Shown: positions 9,923-22,200, counted from the first letter of the stretch. The stretch is DNA of 64,000 nucleotides from Rotaria sp. Silwood1 (GCA_905250075.1 CAJNOP010000337.1:1-64000), one strand, 5' to 3'. The notes: generated by a model not told the origin, from the sequence alone. Numbers and translations are program-made.

Positions 9923-11242
9923 GATACTTCTGTCTGTACTTAGAATAGAGATAATTCAAACACTGAAAGTGCTTTTTTCGGACTCTTTAATGGTGTTAGA
10001 TGAAATTTATTACAGCTACTGACTATGCATCATGATACGTTCTCTATACATAGATTTGAATGACATATACAATGTATATTGATTACGAAGCGAATACGGG
10101 ACGAATACATCCTGTTAATTTAGTCACTTGAAGAAGCACTGTAATGAGCTTTTATATGGTACATCATGTAAAATCGTTTGTATTTTACATTGTTGCATAA
10201 AAAAACCTATAGGGATATTTTCGAGATGTTTTGGCAAAATAGTCCGAAAGAAGATCGTATACAGCTTCGTTTACGTGTCGTTAAATGCTAGTTAGTAATC
10301 GCTCCGTAAACGTTTTACCATTTATACGTAAATACACAGTAAACAGATCTTCGTGAACGAAATTCTACGGAATACCGTAAAGACACCTTTTTTTATCGGT
10401 TAACTGACACATACGGTCCATTCTATCTGACCTGGGTATTTAAACTTCATGAGAGAAATACAATATATACAAAAATAAAAGAACTATTACCAATGAATCA
10501 ATCATATATAAAATATAAATGATACACGAATAATAAAGATAATTTATAGTACAATAGAAACTGCACCATTAAGTAAATTATTGCCCGATCTGCAAATAGT
10601 AAATCATTCTGTAAGTTGATAATTTTAAATCAGTTCATGATCGTTTGTGATAATTAATTTTCACTTGTACAATTGCATTCATTAGTTATGGAAATCATTT
10701 AGAAGTCTCAAAATTACAAACACAATGTTTAATAGGTAGCCACGTATGTTGTTCAATTCGGTCTTGACCAAATTGGGAAGATAACTAATGTTGACTAAGT
10801 ATTGATGAACTTGTTTTTATTTTCAAGATAGATCTATTTTATTAATATATTTTCGAAAAACATTTTGTCAACCATTTCAAATTAAAGAAATAAATAGTTA
10901 TTTACTTAAATTAAGAATTATTTCAAATTCAATTGATCATGTTGATATATGCAGTATAGAAGCATTAAATAATTGTCAAAATTATTTTTTCAAATGTTAT
11001 AAATTTTACTTTGCGTGAAATGATTCAATGCATCATATACTTCATTTACAAGCAATATAGATCATATTATTCCTTCACTAAAAGTTATCAAGATAGTCAT
11101 TCCATGTTACTATATTTCGAATTTTATTGAATTTTATTTGAAAATTCATAAGATTAGTGCCATAAAACTATTTGATCCCCTTTCATTGACAACGAAAATA
11201 AAATTTATTCGTACTCCTAGAATAAGCGATATAAATCATATT
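9923..11242. other. AT-rich intergenic DNA
   Basis: About 1.3 kb with stop codons in all frames. No recognisable gene, RNA or repeat family was seen. Confidence 0.5.
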
Positions 11243-11317
11243 GAAGGGTATGGATGTCAGTGGAAATTCGTTTCTGTCCAAATTGAGACCCATACTGACC
11301 CACATCCACATCCCTTC
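11243..11317. repeat. telomere-like hairpin H3
   Basis: Arms GAAGGGTATGGATGTCAGT and ACTGACCCACATCCACATCC pair with each other around a loop with TTTCTGTCC. A diverged member of the family. It generates a spurious 100-residue open frame at 11138-11440. Confidence 0.55.
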
Positions 11318-11907
11318 AAAAGCGAAGAGCGCCGAAGATATTGGCTATGTGCAGGATATTGTCTTGACAATCTAAACGAAAGGCTTGACAATGGTGAGTA
11401 TCAAAATGGACTTTCTCTAATGGTTGTCTCATTGAAATGAATTTCAGTTGTATCGTTCTTCTACGTATTTTCTAATATGTTGTGTTGAAGATTCTCAAGA
11501 AATATGTTGAAAAATGTCAAACTTTCGAACATAAGATGTTTCTGTATTCGAGTGAGTGCTGAAACTGTAAGCGAGCATAGAAAATGAATTTGGTCTATAC
11601 GTTTCTTTATTTCGCAAGATCCTTTCTAGTCATTTAAACATCCTTACAGATCAATGTTCGTCAATGAAGATCATGCGAAACATCTGTTCAAATGTCGGAA
11701 GTAACCTTAGATGAATCTATCATGCAACCTTCTAAATATTGTCTATACTATTCAACTGAATTCTAGTGCATCCGTTCATAGTCGAAATTATTTCAACAAC
11801 ATCAACTTGAATCAGTGATCTTGGTTGAAAGCAAAGAAAAAACTTCGATCATTTTACTTTTATTCGTTTGTCTCAAGACTTTTCTGTTTTTTGCATAAAA
11901 GAAATAA
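11318..11907. other. intergenic, downstream of the ADP-ribosyltransferase
   Basis: About 590 bases 3' of the minus-strand ADP-ribosyltransferase. No further coding sequence recognised. Confidence 0.45.
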
Positions 11908-13434
11908 TCAGAGTAATTCTGTTTTATTATTCTTAGATGATTGTTTATTAACTTGAATTGATTTATTGTAAAGTTCAGCCGCTTCGTCACATTCACCTTT
12001 ACCTCGAGCAATTTGTGCAAGTTGAAAATAGAGCGCTGAATTGCCAGCTTCACTGTTTTTTTGTTTAAGTAGATTGCATACTTTTTGAGCTTTGTCAAGT
12101 TCACCAAGTTTGATCAGTAATTCATTCAGTCGATACCATCCTTTTGCAGTAGCAATTTCTTCTCGCATTTCAGCCATAAGTATACTAAGTTTTGAATTGA
12201 TTTCATTTGTGATAGTAAGCTTGACCTGCCACAACATATTTTTATTATCGATTGGAGTAATGTTACCAATACGAAATATAGAATGTGTCGAGAAGAGAAC
12301 TTCTTTTTCCGATTCGAAATCGCTGACTTTTTCGATCGCAGCAAAAGGAACCGCTGCCATTGTTAGATCAATAGTCATGTGAAAGACTACGCCCACTGAG
12401 TCAGGCTTCTTTTCAAGACCACGACGACTAAAATTAATCGATACATCTTCATTTTGACTAGTCGATAGGAAATTATTGAATGAAATCAATCCACCTTTCA
12501 TCTTCTTCAATTTTTCAAACTTAGCTTTGGTAAACGTTTGTCCTCGATAGACAGTTAAGAATTGTCCACCATAGCTATGGATCGTTTTCGAGTGTAGCGT
12601 TTTGAGATCTCTGTGAAGATCACGAATGAAGAATCCCATCTTGAGAATAATATCTACATCAAGAGTACCCAGAGCTCGATTGAGCATGTGGTAAATAAAA
12701 CATTCACAAGTGTACCACCAGGTAGGTGAATGTTGTCGATATTCTTGTTCAAATTGATCAATCTTTTTTAATTCAGCCTGATTGTCCTTGTACTTCTCGC
12801 GGCAATACTCAGCAAGTTCTTTGATAGATTTTTCATCGTTATCGTCAATATCCAATAAAATCTCTTTGAGTAATTGACCGTACATAAAATTTAAATCAGA
12901 TTGGTTTAGATGTGTACTGGATGATGATGCGCCACTAGCCGAGAGAAAACTCATTGGCATAGAATCTTGATTAAAATTGTGTGTAGTTTGATACAATGAT
13001 TTACAAATCATATCGATATGGGTGAGTATACCCTTTACTTTAGGCCATTCGGTCATTAGATGTTCGTAGCGAGCTTTGTTACCACAAAAAACAAAGATAG
13101 AATCGAGTTGAGCCATTGAATGAACGATGGGTATGACTTTTTCACCAAGACTACCAGATACAACCATGAAAGCTTTTTCGTCACGAACATTTTTAAGAAA
13201 ATCCACACATGGCTCAATAGCAGTAAATGTATCAATGCTACTGACAATACGTCTTAGACGAGTAAGTGTGTTACAACAGTCTGGATTCGATCTGTTAATA
13301 TTAGCATCTAGCCAAATGAGGCGAACATTTTCAACTATCTGTGATAGTTTAACAGTAGTATACGGCGATGTATCAGTTGCTTTTTTCGAAGTGACAAGCA
13401 ATGATTTAGCCATTTCTTTGGTTTTTGAAAACAT
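11908..13434 (-). CDS. arginine-type mono-ADP-ribosyltransferase with TPRs
   Basis: Intronless frame of 508 residues from the first in-frame ATG at 13434. The open frame continues upstream to 13509 without ATG, so an upstream exon is possible. Residues 1-150 form the N-terminal domain usual in bdelloid members (VRLIWLDANIN...LDSIFVFCGNKARYEHL). The catalytic ART fold follows, with all parts of the R-S-ExE signature: VYRGQ near 295, FLSTSQN near 322 and ESEKEVLF near 373. These bind NAD and place the arginine-directed catalytic Glu. The C-terminus has two TPR-like helices pairs (GWYRLNELLIKLGELDKAQK and ALYFQLAQIARGKGECDEA), then a stop. This is fewer TPRs than many relatives, so the tail may be truncated. 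The role is likely transfer of ADP-ribose from NAD to protein. The target is unknown. No signal peptide is seen. Confidence 0.85.
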   Translation of the reverse strand: MFSKTKEMAKSLLVTSKKATDTSPYTTVKLSQIVENVRLIWLDANINRSNPDCCNTLTRLRRIVSSIDTFTAIEPCVDFLKNVRDEKAFMVVSGSLGEKVIPIVHSMAQLDSIFVFCGNKARYEHLMTEWPKVKGILTHIDMICKSLYQTTHNFNQDSMPMSFLSASGASSSSTHLNQSDLNFMYGQLLKEILLDIDDNDEKSIKELAEYCREKYKDNQAELKKIDQFEQEYRQHSPTWWYTCECFIYHMLNRALGTLDVDIILKMGFFIRDLHRDLKTLHSKTIHSYGGQFLTVYRGQTFTKAKFEKLKKMKGGLISFNNFLSTSQNEDVSINFSRRGLEKKPDSVGVVFHMTIDLTMAAVPFAAIEKVSDFESEKEVLFSTHSIFRIGNITPIDNKNMLWQVKLTITNEINSKLSILMAEMREEIATAKGWYRLNELLIKLGELDKAQKVCNLLKQKNSEAGNSALYFQLAQIARGKGECDEAAELYNKSIQVNKQSSKNNKTELL

Positions 13435-13990
13435 CGTTGTCGTGTAGTCGTCGAAATATAATGATGAAAGACTGATTGTGTTCGGACCAAAAATGATATT
13501 TTTTATCACGCTTCATTTTTTTTCTATTCATTTTCGTTCTCTTACGAGTAAATACCTTCGTCTCTTGTTCGATCATCACATATTTTGTATAAAACGACCA
13601 CGTGAAAAAACTGGTCATGCATAAAGAGCGAATAGTAAATGACGTTACATTTTTTTACTTCTAGTTTCTCTGCTGTATGTAACTGAAATGTTCTGAAGAG
13701 AAATAATAGATCGAAAGCAATCAATAACAACGAGAAAATTTTCATTTACGAATGATGAGGGCAATATCATCAATAAAACATAAAATAAGAATCAAGCCAT
13801 GCATCCAACACACTTGTAGAATATTTTGTCTAATTAATTATCAAAGAACAAGATTGTTGCTGTCGAAATTCATGAGCACAAACCATATGTTTCAGAATTC
13901 TATGCTCAAGTACTCGGTGATTTCACTGTTTTTATCAGTTCTATATTGACAACAAGGAAAAATAAAGTGTAGATGTGGAGGGCAAAGCCG
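13435..13990. other. upstream region of the ADP-ribosyltransferase
   Basis: Short overlapping frames only. The minus-strand segment next to the start codon might include a 5' exon, but no convincing splice pair was found. Confidence 0.35.
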
Positions 13991-14490
13991 TATTATTACT
14001 ATTTCGAAATGAATTATCTCAGTAATATTTTTGGAGTACTTTCGGTTTTAGTTATGCACAGTGTTCATTATTATTAATTAATTCAATTATGAAACAAATG
14101 TTTAAATATGTAAAAACTCATACATTTTCAACAGCAGCCTTTGTTCTTTCAAACGAGACATCACCATTCTCAGTACAGTGTTCTGTTCAATTACTACGTT
14201 GCCTTTATTTTAAAGAAGTAATTCAACTCTTGATTTTCTGCTATTTTTTCGTTGTTTTCGTGTTCCTTTATTTAAAAGCGTTATAAAGTTTAACTAGAAT
14301 GCTTCGCTGAGAGCGGCGATGTCTCTTTTGAAGAAACAAATGCTACTGTTCCAAATGTATGAGTTTTTACATATTTAAAGATTTTTTTGATAATTGAATC
14401 AATTAAAAATAATGAACACTATGTCTAATTAAAACTAAAAGCACTCCGAAATATATTACTGAAATAATCCATTCTGACATAGTAATAATA
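13991..14490. mobile_element. foldback element, arms about 175 bp
   Basis: The left arm (13991-14165) begins TATTATTACTATTTCGAAAT and the right arm (about 14315-14490) ends ATAGTAATAATA. Long inner matches include ATGTAAAAACTCATACATTT against AAATGTATGAGTTTTTACAT. The spacer is about 150 bases. There is no coding capacity: the 65-residue frame at 14089 lies across arm and spacer. A target duplication is not evident. Confidence 0.65.
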
Positions 14491-14919
14491 GTCACTAATT
14501 ATGAATAACTAGTAAATAATGAGTAATTAAGTAATGTTCCAATAGGAGGATAAGTACTTTTTACCAAAATATAGCCCGTTAAATTCTGCAATGAACGGTA
14601 TATTAAAGAGTTTTTCAATCATCATAAAATAGCGAGAAAATTAGTTGAATACTAAGAATGATGCTAAACTTTTATCCGCTAGAGACAATGGATTTGCCTA
14701 ATAATAAATAAAATATCGATGCTTTAAAAATTTTTCACGCATCAATCTTGTAGGTTGCTTTGAGTTCTATCAAAGTCACTATTTAGATATTTCCAACAAA
14801 GTGTTCGTAACAAGAAATTAAGAAAATAAAGCTGTTGCGAAACGTTTTTTCCGCCACTTTATTTATAAACAACCACAAACACGTTGCATGTCTGCAAGTT
14901 TAACTACATTGAAAATTAA
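14491..14919. other. intergenic, nothing recognised
   Basis: AT-rich sequence between a foldback element and an F-box relic, with no feature recognised. Confidence 0.45.
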
Positions 14920-15585
14920 TGTCGTATATTTTGATGATTGTCTTTATCTTCTTGATGAATATCTCAACTGCTTATCGATATTGACTATTACTGTGAAAAT
15001 AATTGGACATACAAGAGCATGCACAACCACCAGCGTAAGTGGAATTTTGGTGATGATATTTTGAGAGAAGACATAATTTGAAATACTTCTGATTATCGTC
15101 GATTAGTAAGACGTTTTCTTCTGATGATCGAATTTTTCCAGTACTACGTCAGATGACAAAATCTAGAAGAATTTATATTATTTTTGTCAGAAGGAGTATG
15201 TTTGATAAAGTACGATGCTTGACGATGAATGATACGCATCCTTTTGAACAGCAATTATTCTAAGTTATTTCTCAAGATTTTTCTTTGCTCAAACAGCTGG
15301 TTATACATTATGTTATACCACAACAAAACAAGCAACATTCATCATCATTAATTAGATTTTCTCATCTTATTTTTCTTAATCTGGTTGAAGCACTTGTTGA
15401 TTATGCTGAACAATTTCTTGTCGATAAAAATACTCATTTACCTTGTTTATTGGAGTTCTGCATCAAATATGAATCTTATCAATGATGCAACACGTTTGAC
15501 TTGTGCTTAATTAAAAAGACTTCATATGGATGACTTGTTTGCTCAACCAAAAAGTTTTCAAAAGTATTTTCCTTTATAATACATA
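14920..15585 (+). pseudogene. decayed F-box/LRR-like family gene
   Basis: Fragments recognisable as the bdelloid F-box protein family appear in order: FDDCLYLLDEYLNCLS near 14935, MFDKVRCLTMNDTHPFEQQL near 15200, then ISQDFSLLKQLVIHYVIPQQ and NLVEALVDYAEQFLVDKNTH to about 15480. The tail NDATRLTCA and FQKYFPL follows in another frame, ending near 15580. Stops (for example after FEQQLF) and a frameshift near 15478 break it. The N-terminal F-box itself is not seen. Assignment rests on remembered family motifs. It is not expected to make a protein. Confidence 0.6.
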
Positions 15586-16090
15586 GCTTTTTGTTAGAAA
15601 TTCTTTCAATAAAAGAAAATAGTTTGGAGAAGTTAAATATATTTGAATTATCTCAAATGAAATCATTATAATAAGAAAAGAAAATATTTTATGTTCTATA
15701 CTATATTTCAACAAAAGTATAATTCTGTTATTGTTTTGTTATTAACAGTTATTTATCTATGATTTAAAGAATACTTGAAACATGGATTAGATCATTTCTT
15801 ACTAACGAAAGCGTTTTTTTGGCTTATGTACAGTCAGCCCAAAAATTATCGAGACATTTAAAGCTACACCTACGTTTTCTCAAAGTCGATATTGGTTCGA
15901 GCACATGCAAATTGCATGAAATTTTCAGGATATTTTTGCATCCCAAATTTCTCTGTCCAGGCTCATTCTGTACATTTACTGTTTTTTGTTTGAAAGAGCA
16001 TGTCGGCATGCAGGACATGACATAGTTCTTTTTTTGAGATCTTAATTTTTAAGCAAAGAAAAGTAAATTTTTCATCAAGTAAAATAAGTA
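15586..16090. other. intergenic, nothing recognised
   Basis: Short overlapping frames on both strands (15819-16148) have no recognisable domain and look like chance. No gene supported. Confidence 0.4.
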
Positions 16091-16836
16091 CAGAGTGTTC
16101 CAAAAGTCCGGGCCAAAAGTAAATTAATAGAATTCCACTATTTATCAAACTTAATCAACCGATTTTTTTCCGATAATAGATATCAGTGTGAAGTTTTTGT
16201 TTTCCCGGACAAACTTTACAAATACTGTTGAAAGTTATAACTTTCCACTAAAACATCAAAAGCAGTCCTTTTTTGAGCCCTTCGTAGTGTTTCTCTTTCA
16301 ATATCTCAATTTCTTGGGTTTCTTGTGACTTTTATATACGTTACACCTTTCGCTGTTGTTTATATGCATTCGTTGTGATATGTCGGTGCAAAATAAGCCA
16401 AATAATGTCAAGTTCCACGACCTTGAAGGTCTTGAGATCGGTTTGTCTTCCTCAGATCATCAGTCATCATTTCAAAATTTAAAACGATCTTATGAGCTTC
16501 GTGATCTTAGAAGTTGACATTATTAGGCTTATTTTCCAAAGACATGTCACAACGAATGCATATAAACGATAATGTAAGATGTGACCGGTATAAAAGTCAC
16601 AAAAAACTCAAGAAATTGAGGTATTGAAAGAGAAACACTAGAAAGTGGCTCAAAAAAGGACTGCTTTTGATGTTTTAGTGGAAAGTTATAACTTTCAACA
16701 GTATTTGTAAAGTTTGTCCGGGAAAACAAAAACTTCACACTGATATCTATTATCAGAAAAAAAATCGGTTGATTAAGTTTGATAAATAGTGGAATTCTAT
16801 TAATTTACTTTTGGCCCGGACTTTTGGAACACCCTG
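16091..16836. mobile_element. 746-bp mariner-type palindromic element with TA duplication
   Basis: The ends are CAGAGTGTTCCAAAAGTCCG and its complement CGGACTTTTGGAACACCCTG. They are flanked by TA at 16089-16090 and 16837-16838, the target duplication of Tc1/mariner transposons. The arms are about 340 bp each and nearly identical, with a spacer of about 60 bases. No transposase frame exists, so it must have moved in trans. Strong similarity of the arms suggests recent formation or gene conversion. Confidence 0.75.
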
Positions 16837-16840
16837 TACA

Positions 16841-17468
16841 TTATTATCCTTTTCAAAAAATAATAGGCGCGGCTGTTATTTGAATAACTTGGAAACGCAA
16901 ACAACAAGAAACCTGCGAATGTCACTGATCGAAAGAGGAGACCGATGGAGCGTCTTGTTTTCCAATGATGAGTACGAGAAAATCCTTTTACGACTAATTA
17001 TTTTTGAAAAACGCATAAAAGAAGACATGGAAATGATCTGCCATCTAGATAAAATTTTGATTTTGACCTTTGTGTTAGATAGTGGGACTTCAAATCTATA
17101 GTTCAAGATATAATGTGCTTCCTTACGTTTCATTACATTTCTATCGAACTGTCAAGCTAATATGATAAAGTGTGAGAAAAATTATTAAAAAATTAACAAA
17201 AGTTCCTTTTATTTATAGACTTGAAGTCGCTCTGGATCAAAGATTAAAATCAAAACTTTATCTAGATGGCAGGTCATTGTCATGCCTTTCTTTATATGCG
17301 TTTCAAAAATAATTAGTTGTAAAAGGATTTTCTCGCATTTATCATTGGAGAAAAAGACGCCTCCCAGTCTTCTCTTTCGATTAGTGAAAGCCGTATGTCT
17401 ATAGCAGCTTGCGTTCCCAAGTTATTCAAAAATCAACCACACCTATTATTTTTTGAAAAGGATAATAA
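16841..17468. mobile_element. 628-bp foldback element abutting the mariner-type one
   Basis: The left arm (16841-17095) starts TTATTATCCTTTTCAAAAAA and the right arm (17218-17468) ends in its complement, TTTTTTGAAAAGGATAATAA. The arms are about 250 bp with a spacer of about 120. It begins four bases after the preceding element's end, so the two share an insertion site. The open frames at 16811-17133 are read from the arm and are not genes. Confidence 0.7.
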
Positions 17469-20146
17469 CTGCTAAGAATATTAAAGCTAATTGAGAATAA
17501 TTCAAAAACTGAGTTGTTCTCTGATCATTCAAATCTGTAGATATTTAGCATAGGTTTTGGTATTTGGTCTTGCTTGTTGCTTCTGCCTAAATTGTGACAT
17601 AAATATTAAATTGCATTAAAACATAATGGAAAAATTCTTCTCTCTATCTCGTCCGCATCCATGTATTTTTTTAAGAGTTACTATAGTTCGATCTATTTGT
17701 TTAATAGTGCCAATCCCTGATGTTTTCTGGGTATATCAATAGTGAAGTCACTATTAACTGACTGCCATCATAAACATTACGCAATAAGTTGCTTTAAATA
17801 TTTTAGTTAGTAAAGCAGATAAGTATATTTTTATAAAATTGGAAGTTCTTCGAAAAACAAGGCAGTACGATATAGTCTTTTTTCGATGAATTCTGTTGAG
17901 GTCAAACCTTTTTCAAAAACCTTTATATATGTATTCTGAAAGAGAAGATTTTGATGCATCTACCCAAGATAAAATGTCATTTTCAAGTTGTTTGAAAATA
18001 TTGACTTTTTTTGAGAGGAAATAATTCTTAATAGTATTTTTAATGTGAATGATATACATGCTATAAAAAAAATATTCATTATACTTTATTATGTTTTATC
18101 TCGTGAACATACTAAATAAAGTACAACTACATAGAAGAAAGTACACGTTTCAAAAAGTTGGTAGAGGTAAAGAATCATGTCTTTGTTTTAGTTATGCTTT
18201 CTAATTCAATCTTCATCAATGAAAAACATTTAATATGAGATTTCTTGATCGATTAGTGGTAGGCTAATTCAAAATATTATTTAAACTTATTTTTTTCCAC
18301 GATTGAATTAATGATCAGTTTGTTTTTTATCGCATCATAGTTAAAAAAAAGTTGTGAAAATACTTTTTTTTGTCAATTTAGCCTATTTTGACATAAAGTA
18401 TTTATTTTTCACAACAATTTATGTGAATAGCCTGCACATAAAACGTGCAGAAAACGAATAATGTCTGTTCTACGTAGACAATAATTATCTTTGTACAAAC
18501 ATCATGGTTTTTGAATTATTTTTGTGTGTTTGTCGTCATTATTAACGACGAGTGAATTCATGTCCATCGTAATCACTTCGAACGAATCGTATTGTAGTCG
18601 ACTCGACGGCAATAACATGAACTTTTGGAAAGACAAGATTCATGTTGCAGCATTCGTTCGAAGATAAATATTTTCGATATGATGTCAGAAATAAAATAAA
18701 AGCAACAAGAATGCGACGCACATGTTTATATGACTACCGAGACGAAAGGTAAATATGTTCTCTTTTGTGCATAGTGGGTTTTTTCTTTTTCTGTGCTTTG
18801 TGCATTTCTTGACGTTATTTGCTTGACGTTGTGTAGTAGTCATGTAAAACATAAAAAAAAATTAATATGAGTCCGAAATCATATTTGCTAATAAACATTG
18901 ACGACCAGGTAAAAAAAAATTAACTGCTTTCTATCGCTACAATACAAAACAGAAAAGAAAAACAAGAATATTTCTTTCTAATGACTCAGTACAATAATAT
19001 TTTACCAAACAATCAAGCTTGCAAGTTTGAGTTTGATTATCAATGAAGAGTATTCTGTTTGAGTATATTGATTTTCTTTTCGCATATACAATGATATTTA
19101 AATTGACTGAAATGAATATTAATAATGTGTCAATAAGCTTAAAATTGAGTAATTTTTGTTTAAACTTGACTTTTTTTCCAACTTACAAAATCAAAAACAA
19201 AAATAATAAACTGAATTTCTCAAGGACATTATTACGTATTGGTATCTATAAAAATTGACGTAGAAATATTTCTTTATTCATGGCAGTGGGTATTGGTCAA
19301 GAACAAATCAAAACTATTGATTCTAAAATTTCAAAGTCAATTAGTTGACATTAAAATGTGAAATCATCTAATCTCTATGTCTGAATAATGTCCTATTTTG
19401 TATTCAAGAGATAAATATGGGAAAGAAAAGAAGAGTTTATAAAAAAAATAAGACAATAGTTTATAGCAAAGAATAATGCAACAAAAATGCACATAGATAA
19501 GATAATAGTTCTCTAAAAGCTTTTATATTTCGAATCTTTGCCATTTTGAAACTTCGTGCAACATCTTCAATTATCTCTTTTACCAATGTATTTATTTGTG
19601 TTGAAATTATCGGTGCATCTACGAATATGCATTGTTTTAGAATATGTACATAGTCGACTGACTTGAATGGAAAGTGACTGTTGATAATTTATGAAGATAG
19701 AGAGTACATGATGATGCGAGATTGACGATTTTTATGTCAAAACTTGATTCGCAAAATTTAGATGGATCTGCACGTCAATATCAAATGAAAGACGAAGATA
19801 TTTTAGAACTAACTTGTTCGCTGTATCTAATGAATTTCGCAACTGTGGAATGAACATTTTGACTTTTAAAAGATTTTAAAGTCAATTCTAGCATATCTAG
19901 CTAATTTTTGTTTTTATCGACGTACATCAGCTTGAGATAGTTCGATTACAACATTTTGTTTTACCGATTTTTCTCTCTTTAGTATCTCAAAGGGAATTTT
20001 GTGTGTGGCAAAACGGAAGAGTAGCACACGTCTGCATCAACTCAGAGTATCAGAATGAGGAAAAATCGCAATTCCTAAGCGAAACTTCTCCCTATTAATG
20101 AACAGCTATGTCTATTAATTCGATCTCAGATGGTTTTATGTATATC
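17469..20146. other. gene-poor AT-rich region
   Basis: About 2.7 kb without a supported gene. A small perfect-looking hairpin lies at 18345-18425 (AGTTGTGAAAATACTTTTTT against its complement). The frame at 19043-19258 has low-complexity composition and no domain. Confidence 0.45.
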
Positions 20147-20190
20147 AAGGGTGTGGATGTTGATGTTAGTGACTTCTTCATCCGTACCCT
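20147..20190. repeat. telomere-like hairpin H4
   Basis: AAGGGTGTGGATGTTGATGT, then GTGACTTCTTCATCC, then GTACCCT. A short copy that keeps the GTGACTTCTTC loop seen in H10. Confidence 0.5.
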
Positions 20191-21386
20191 GTCGTATAAA
20201 TGGACCAAAACTTCAACTGGCAGTTAAATCCAGAAGATGAACGATATCTTCGCAGGTTTTATTCTTGATCAAAACATCAATGGGATAACTCTGTTCAGTA
20301 CACCAAAGCCATAAATGATCAGTTAGATCCTGCTGAATGAATTTATTTTACTATAACTAAAGAAATCGAAGGTCGTCCAATGACGCTCGTATGATATTAA
20401 TTGGATTCGCTTTCAATTATGTCATTGTTAAAGGTCAATACCGACTTCCGTTCTCTAACTTTCTCTGACTCTCTTCTAATACTAAATATTGATTGTTGTT
20501 AATAGTGATATCATTTTTAATAAAGTTAGACTAACAACAGAAGTTGATGAAAAATGAACAAAAAAATGGAGAAATAAAGAAAAAGTCATTTTCTTAGGCA
20601 GAAGCGTTTGCTGTTGTTTCAAGCATGTGTATTTCTTCGATCTTGTGTTGAAAATAACTGAGATAAATCTTATTTAAAGCTTCTAATTCGATTGATTCCA
20701 ACATGTCTTGTATTTCATGCTTCTTTAACCCTTTCAATCCTGAGATTTTCTTACGTTCTGCATGAACACGAAAGAGAGAGTTCAATCTCTCTCTGTCGTT
20801 TTCAGCTATCACAATCATATGTATTCGAAGTCCAGATTCATTATAGATAGCCACAAGAAGTGATTTTTATGTGCATATATCATATAGTGTTCATCGCCTA
20901 AGGAGACGAAGGCATACAAAATATTTCTTTTTCGTACTGTATTTCATCTACAAGATGACATACGGGATTGAAAGGGTTAATAAATTTAACAAGCTATATT
21001 TGAAAGATATTCTACTATCATTGAAGAAAGCAAGTATGTCACTTTGATATGTAAAGTTTTGAACTCTTTTCATCCATAAGAAAACTAATAATTAATTGAT
21101 CGGAATTTGTCACATGATGGCTTTGTTTAACAATCATAAATAATATTGTTCATATGTTGCTTCATCGATAGGTTTTTCGAAATAATCCTTATATGCATCG
21201 TCTTGATATTTATCATTCATTGCATTTGCTTGAAAGACTTTGTAGATCGAAGAATCACCATAGTGACGTGGTTGATTTGTTAATGATTTCAAATAATGGG
21301 GAATTTCCTAAAATATTTAAAAAAGCCTCAAATAGTGGAAAAGATTGTTATTTTAGATTCAGTATGTACCTTGGACAAAGGAGTTA
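20191..21386. other. intergenic with one doubtful small frame
   Basis: A minus-strand frame (20594-20830) could encode about 72 residues from an internal ATG (MIVIAENDRERLNSLFRVHA onward). It has no known domain and no ATG at the frame's upstream end. A 17-bp inverted repeat (TTAACCCTTTCAATCC at 20725 and its complement near 20965) overlaps it. I do not call a gene. Confidence 0.35.
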
Positions 21387-21472
21387 GAATGTAGATGTGA
21401 TTGTGCGTAAAGATATCAATTACGCCCACCCGCACCCACAGATCCACACCCACACCCCACACCGACACCCTC
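21387..21472. repeat. telomere-like hairpin H5 (asymmetric)
   Basis: The C-rich arm is strong (21424-21472, CGCCCACCCGCACCCACA and ACACCCACACCCCACACC). The G-rich arm at 21387-21410 is degraded (GAATGTAGATGTGATTGTG). Confidence 0.55.
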
Positions 21473-21539
21473 CGGCGGTGTCCTTGCAGCGTTTGTTTTG
21501 ATATAATAAATTGAAATAAGAAAAAAAATATATATGAAC

Positions 21540-21748
21540 TGTTATGACCCGTGTTGAGAACACGAGGTCATATAATTCTTATTAAATATATTTGTTGTGT
21601 TTTCTTCTTTTTCTTTTTTTTTCTTTTCTTAACTCTGAAATGCGCCTTTCATAGATAGAAAAATGAAAAACAAACAAAGAGAAGAAAAGAAAACAAAGAT
21701 ATTTAATAGGAGCTGTATGATCTCGTGTTTTCAACATGGGTCATAACA
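21540..21748. mobile_element. 209-bp MITE with TGAAC target duplication
   Basis: The element starts TGTTATGACC and ends GGTCATAACA, a perfect 10-bp terminal inverted repeat, with pairing continuing for about 65 bases. It is flanked by direct TGAAC copies at 21535-21539 and 21749-21753. It is non-coding, with a polypyrimidine and polypurine centre. The 5-bp duplication leaves its transposase class open. Confidence 0.75.
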
Positions 21749-22200
21749 TGAACTAATTCAATTTGTTTCATTTATTGAAATTGCTTAGCTGTGAGGAATC
21801 ATGGAATAGGTATTTATTGTATAGTTCTTCATTGGGTTATTTTGTTATTGTTATGTTGAGTTCAAATGTACACGTTCTATTTAGATGCGACATGTAATTC
21901 TCATTTCAACATTAGGACATTTATTCATGTGTTTCAAATGTTATCGTATTATTGGGTAAACGTCAGCAAGCAGCAAAAGAGAAAGATGATGAAATTCGAT
22001 GAAAACACTCCAACGGCTTGGAATTATTTCTTTATCAGTTATTGATACTTTTATTTGAATGAAATTAAAAAAAATCATAACAATAATTTGAATTAAAAAG
22101 TATTGCTTAACGAATATCCCTTTCTATAAGCATTATATGTACTCGAAACAGTCTTTGTTTGCATTTGGTCCGAATTTTCTCTTTTCTTCTGGAATAGATT

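Noticed and set aside
11138..11440. 100-residue plus-strand frame
   Set aside because: It runs across hairpin H3, has no domain, and its start is not supported.
16811..17133. 96- and 85-residue frames
   Set aside because: They lie entirely in one arm of a foldback element, and the other arm does not keep the frame.
20594..20854. 86-residue minus-strand frame
   Set aside because: It starts with GTG and has no known domain; part of it is in a local inverted repeat. Kept only as a remark.
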